64,000 bases of DNA from Notospermus geniculatus (lineage: Eukaryota; Nemertea; Pilidiophora; Heteronemertea; Lineidae), in NCBI GenBank assembly GCA_002633025.1, contig NMRB01000090.1, forward strand, positions 584,747-648,746, written 5' to 3'. The notes beneath the pieces were generated by a model. That model was given only the letters and a program-made list of their open reading frames with translations, ran no database searches and was not told the origin of the DNA. Shown here piece by piece: positions 59,729-64,000 of this stretch. Numbering within the stretch: position 1 is the stretch's first letter; each line of letters begins with the position of its first letter. A program made the translations under genes and the position numbers.

Positions 59729-60000
59729 TAGCTCAGCTGACCAAAGGTCAGCGGAGCTATTTATATGACTATAAAATGGTTCAAAATCTGTCTGTGTGTG
59801 TGTGTGTGTGTCGTCCGTGAAATTGGCACGTTTCGCAACCGCAAGGCCCACGGTCATGAAAGTTGGTGGAGAGGTAGGCCCTGGGAAGGACTCGAAACAG
59901 AACCAAAAATTTTTGNTTGGGGTCGGGAGTTTGCGGGGTCTGGGGGGCGGCGTTTCCTTTTATATCATTTTGGGTGTCGATCTTGAAGTGTGCTTTCTGT
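59729..60000 (+). mobile_element. AGCTCAGCTGACC modular element, 5' part
   Basis: The hairpin AGCTCAGCTGACC/GGTCAGCGGAGCT is followed by a TG tract, CGTCCGTGAAATTGGCACGT and TTTCGCAACCGCAAGGCC. The order matches the GTCCGTC family. The 3' end is not clear; N at 59916. Confidence 0.55.
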
Positions 60001-60050
60001 TGGCTGTCCTTAGTATGTTGGAAGGTAGTATGTTGGAAGTGTGACTGTAA

Positions 60051-60438
60051 CATCTGAAATTTCTCTATTATCTATACCCATTTCGTTATTTAAAATACCA
60101 CCATCAGTATTTTGTTGTCACTTACAAGCGCACACTTTGTTTTCTACATCCTGTATTTTATTCTGTCGCCATCTTTGTAAATGTGACCCAGTGGAGGAGA
60201 ACAGGGGTAAACACTTTGGTATCCCCGTGTCCTCCAATGGGAAACATTAATTTCCTTTTGTATGAGGAGAGGACATTAATAAGTTCTTCGTACTTACGTC
60301 CAATCCTTTTCCTTATTCATTTTGGAATAAAATATGTTTAAACTACGCATAGCTACATGTATATACCTCCTTCCCTCTGTATGCATAGTGTACGCTTTTT
60401 CATTCATAGACCCCCCTCCCCCCTCAGTGCCTATGTAC
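60051..60438. other. No feature recognised
   Basis: Unassigned DNA downstream of the weak minus-strand candidate. Confidence 0.3.
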
Positions 60439-60744
60439 TTAATGGACGCTCCAAAGGGAGAATTAGGCATTAACTGACTCCTATGTCCTCCAGCATATAA
60501 TTGTCTCCCAACAGGTAGAACTGCATGACTGCTGCCTCTAACAAGTACTGACAGCTTTTTAGATGTAACATGCACTGACAAGAATATAGATACATGTATA
60601 ACAAATACAAAATACTTGTAGAGATGCAAACTGGTTCCTACCGAGCATGCGCGGCCTACTTCTGGACTGGCCGCTTATGCCGCTAGCACCAGCTGCCTCA
60701 TCGCTTTCCAGCTGGCTGGAATATAGTGCGCGTACATTTGACAC
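60439..60744 (-). CDS. Candidate two-exon N-terminal gene fragment
   Basis: Not recognised. Exon 1 (60642-60744) starts MSNVRALYSSQLESDEAAGA and runs to RSRPRML, with donor gtagga. Exon 2 could be 60439-60547 after acceptor gctgtcag, reading VRGSSHAVLPVGRQLYAGGH and RSQLMPNSPFGA. The two exons are phase-compatible (phase 1) and the amino-acid composition looks coding. The polypyrimidine tract is weak and the exon 2 donor (gtacat) is only plausible. CCAAT boxes lie upstream. Could be chance. Confidence 0.3.
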
Positions 60745-60899
60745 AGCAAATCTCGAATAAACGTCAATAAAATCGAATCATATGAAACAATATAAATTTA
60801 TCAAACGTGGAAATGTAAGATTTGAGACGAATAAATGCTGTAAATGATTAGACTAAGTAGCTTGTTCGCGGAACCTTACAGGCATGGGATGTGATTAGG

Positions 60900-61020
60900 C
60901 TCTCACTTTCTCACACTTTTAACCAATCAGAGGGCGTCCTTTGTTCACGTGCTTCAGTTGACCAATCAGATAATTAGGTCGACGAAAAACGTTTCGTGTA
61001 CGTGCCCATGAAATACTTCA
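60900..61020. promoter_or_regulatory. CCAAT-box pair, promoter-like
   Basis: Two ACCAATCAGA motifs near 60921 and 60961 with a CACGTG E-box between them (near 60946). The arrangement suits a promoter for the minus-strand candidate at 60744, or for something on the plus strand. Confidence 0.3.
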
Positions 61021-62204
61021 ATTCCATTTGGCATATACGGGAACTACGATCCTCCGCCGAGAAAGAAGGGACCTGGTGGCAGTGTCACTAGGTCGGAAGA
61101 ATGGAGACAGGTGGCGCTGTGAGCAGTTTGGTAGAGATGCACAGTTTAGACCTTTCGTGATTATGAAGGCCAACAGTACTCAATATTGTGTAATTCAATT
61201 TTGTAAATGTGGTATCCATGGTTACCAAATTATTGAAACAGGTCACAAATCATCAAGATAACCAGAGTATTGATACAACATGGATATTCTCCCTATATAG
61301 CTTTATAGGCCTGCTAGACCATACCAAAACAGTATGAAGCACGGCTATCAGAAACTACTTGTGCATGGACATGGATGCATGAACCATTACTGTGCCTAAA
61401 GTACTGGCCTATTTCAGAGGCTACTACACTGAAAATAAATTTCTGTTGAGCTTTTACAGGTCTTTGCATACCAACTGGAAATAATATACAATACAACTTT
61501 GCTGCACACAGTCTATTGTTTGGATGATCAACAATATACATGTACAAGTATTGCACTACAATGGGTTGAAAGGGACTGGAAAACTTGCCCTGTATGAGTG
61601 TATGGTTTGTACCATTCCAATATAAGCAAGGTTCACTGTATTGCATCTATTCAAAGAGAATGTTCGTCATATTTACATTAAATCCTCATCAATAAACCAC
61701 CTTAACGGGTCCTACATTTGCACGCAAGATATGTTACATGCTGCCTCTCCCTGTCAAAACATTGATGCTTTGAAACAGGCTGAAGATCTGCAAGATCACG
61801 TATATGGCAAGCGGTTTGTCCACTTTATATAAAATCTATGATTTTGAATCAAAAACCTATAGTTTGTAGACAAAAGCACAGTTTTTGACTCAAAAACATA
61901 GATTTTATTTTCCGAACTACCATTTTGTCTTCAAAATCAGATTTTATCAAAATATAAGTTATAACCCCCATTTTATAACAAAATCTATGATGTTGTATCG
62001 CATCTACCATTTTAGCTTCAAAATCCTAGTTTTTGACAAAATGATGGTTGTAACCCCCATTTTAGCTCAAGGGATTCCTTTCGTCACTGGTTTTCCGCTA
62101 TCATGACATCAGTGTAAAACAAACCAAAGTATTGGTCAGGATCGTGTTCCTGTGCGCCTGCGGCTGTATCAATTTCACTTACCATGGTTACGGTCGCTGA
62201 CGGG
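61021..62204. other. No supported gene; AAAATC-rich tract at 61830-62070
   Basis: The open frame at 61028-61261 has no recognised motif. The tract near 61830-62070 repeats ATAAAATCTATGATTTTG- and CCATTTTATAAC-like words, some in inverted order. Confidence 0.3.
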
Positions 62205-63045
62205 AAAGTGACGTCACTCGATTGAAGTCAGATAACCTCTATGTAGATGTATAAATTACTATGCATTAGTTGATCATTTCCGACTCCAAGTAACTAAAGT
62301 TCTGATTTTTTTCATATTTGAGATCATTTAATACCACTCAAGCGAGTAATATTCGTTTTACCGAATGAGTTCACACCATTTCTTTGGAAAACCCCGCAAT
62401 ATTTGATGACGTTGTAGGAATCCTCTGGAGTCTCCGTATTAACTCGCAGCAGATAACTTTTCTTTATTTCCATTAACTCCTTATGTGGCAGCAAGAAAGA
62501 ATTACCGCGTGTACTGCGGGTTGGAGTGAAACTAGTCCGAACGTGTGACTCGTATTGGTATTTTTAGTCTATTTGCTGGACGCAATATAGTCTCGCGCGG
62601 CCAGCCGTTTAGTTCCGCAGTATTGCTACACAAACGTTTGGCACAGAACGCCGTTATTGCTGTGATACAGTGCATTGTGGGTAATGCTGTAGAAGGTCAC
62701 GTGACATAAGAAGCCTGCTTCCATTATTGGATTATATTTCACCTCACAACCTTCCAAAATGTCTTAATCTGGCAATGAATCGATTGGTGAATATGATCTG
62801 AGACAGCGTACTGGACAGCATCAACTTACTGTAGTTGAATTTCAGGCTGAAAAGTGAGCAGGAATTGTGTATCCGTATGGAAGACAAGGTCGAGAAATCC
62901 CAACTGACATTATGTGGTCGTCGCCATGATGAGATCACATGATCACTTATGTTGCCCAATCAGCAGCCGGATCGTGATTTTCAAATGGGAGGAATCGGCG
63001 GATGAGATTGAATGACTGGCTCTGTCCCTGATTAGCCAATCAGCA
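62205..63045. promoter_or_regulatory. Promoter-like motif cluster
   Basis: GTGACGTCAC at 62209, a GCATTGTGGGTAATG word near 62672 (resembling a ZNF143-type site), GTCACGTGAC at 62696, and CCAATCAGCA at about 62955 and 63036. No coding exon that I recognise is adjacent. Confidence 0.25.
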
Positions 63046-63790
63046 TCCAGACCAGGATCTTGGTCTGCTCGTAGCAGAAAATGTGGCGTTATGACCCAGA
63101 CGCTTGTTCGATCCCCAGATTCGAAACAGCGGCTGGGTGACCGAGACTAGACACAGTACAGAGTCAGATGATGAGTAAACGAAGAACCAGATTGCGTTTC
63201 GTGGTGCTCCTGAACTTCCTCTAATATCACGCAAACAAACAATACTATTATTATTATTGATATCTTTATTCATGTAACTTTGAAATTACATTGTATATGG
63301 AAATTATTTAAAGGTGTAGGAGGTGCAAGTGAGTAACAAAAGAGATGTGCACATTGGAGCCGGCTTCACCGACGAAGTCACAGACCCTAAACTTACATGT
63401 GATCCCACACGAATCACCTAATTCACAAATGTGAGTGGCATATAAGCCTACATCACCTCAATCAGTGCCTACCATTTGTAGGAGGTCATTTATGTGCTCT
63501 CGCGATTCCCCAGACTCCCGAAGTCTTATAATTATAGATCACGGATCACACCAGCAGTCCGTAAATGATCCTCCAGAGCAACCTCCTGCGCATGTCCAGA
63601 TTGACTACTTCCGGTCGTCAATACTGTCCCTGCCATAAGTGACTTCCATCTTGATTTGTTCAGCTGATTTCAGCTGGCCAGGCCGCTGTTTTAAATGTAA
63701 AAATTTTACTTTTAAAAGTTACTTTATCGACTAAATATTGCTGGTTTTCGTCCCTTTTACGAACAGTCAATAAATGTGACAGTAGTCGAG
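63046..63790. other. No feature recognised
   Basis: Unassigned, with a short ATT repeat near 63243. Confidence 0.3.
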
Positions 63791-63806
63791 TTATTTGTCA
63801 GGAACN

Positions 63807-64000
63807 TGCAGAGGGTCAAGTCGTCCCTGAGTTACAGCACTTTGATGATTTTCGGGTTACCGTAACGTTACGCCACCTGGCGGCCATATTGGATGTCCGA
63901 TCAGGCCGAAACTTCACATGCACATAAAGGTCATCTGCAGGGGGGCCACATAGCAAATTGGAGCACTTTGGGTTACGTCGTTCCTGAGTTACAGCACTTT
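63807..64000 (-). mobile_element. GTCCGTC modular family, inverted fragment at the window edge
   Basis: ACGCCACCTGGCGGCCATAT, GGATGTCCGATCAGGCCGAA and CATGCACATAAAGGTCAT are the reverse complement of units at 57.3-57.7 kb. It starts right after the N at 63806. Confidence 0.75.

Noticed and set aside
61028-61261. 77-codon open frame as a gene
   Set aside because: No homologous motif, and the composition is not convincing; kept only as unassigned sequence near promoter-like motifs.

Overview
This is metazoan genomic DNA with spliced genes, GT-AG introns, tRNA-derived SINEs, reverse-transcriptase relics and a very dense load of short foldback (MITE-like) elements. Frequent AGGCCT and ACATGTAC words, high repeat diversity and the form of the two recognisable proteins fit a marine invertebrate, perhaps a deuterostome such as an echinoderm, hemichordate or lancelet. 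The species cannot be fixed from this sequence. Eight isolated N characters (25860, 29419, 33218, 36290, 55927, 57275, 59916, 63806) probably mark contig joins or unresolved bases.

Two protein-coding genes are well supported. On the minus strand, positions 28286 to 22178 hold the first three coding exons (118, 43 and 142 nt) of a heterotrimeric G-protein alpha subunit of the Go class: the myristoylation start, the P-loop exon and the first helical-domain exon. I found no later exons, so the gene probably continues past the left edge and positions 1-22177 are intron or unassigned. On the plus strand, nine exons from 42092 to 52309 join in one frame to 656 residues ending at a stop codon. The product resembles the vertebrate protein C12orf56 of unknown function; its N-terminal exon or exons were not found. 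The two genes are divergently oriented. A tight cluster of four perfect TGACGTCA sites lies about 0.9 kb before the first recognised plus-strand exon. A weak two-exon candidate lies on the minus strand near 60.4-60.7 kb.

Layout: 1-22 kb is probably Go intron 3, with LINE 3' relics, foldbacks, a five-unit hairpin array (14.6-15.3 kb) and two long minisatellites (9.3-10.2 and 16.2-17.3 kb). 22-28.3 kb holds the Go exons. 28.4-42 kb is intergenic or 5' region: a 0.55 kb near-duplication beside an N, a four-deep nested insertion at 34.6-36.0 kb, and a run of five foldbacks at 38.1-39.9 kb. 42-52.3 kb is the C12orf56-like gene, whose introns carry SINEs with clear target-site duplications, one of them just before an acceptor site. 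52.3-64 kb is mostly repeats, including a modular family with AGCTCACC-like ends and GTCCGTC tracts, plus promoter-like motif clusters near 60.9 and 62.2-63.1 kb.

The main biological interest is the transposon record: empty sites, target-site duplications and nesting give insertion order directly, and one SINE appears to have been built into a 3' splice site.
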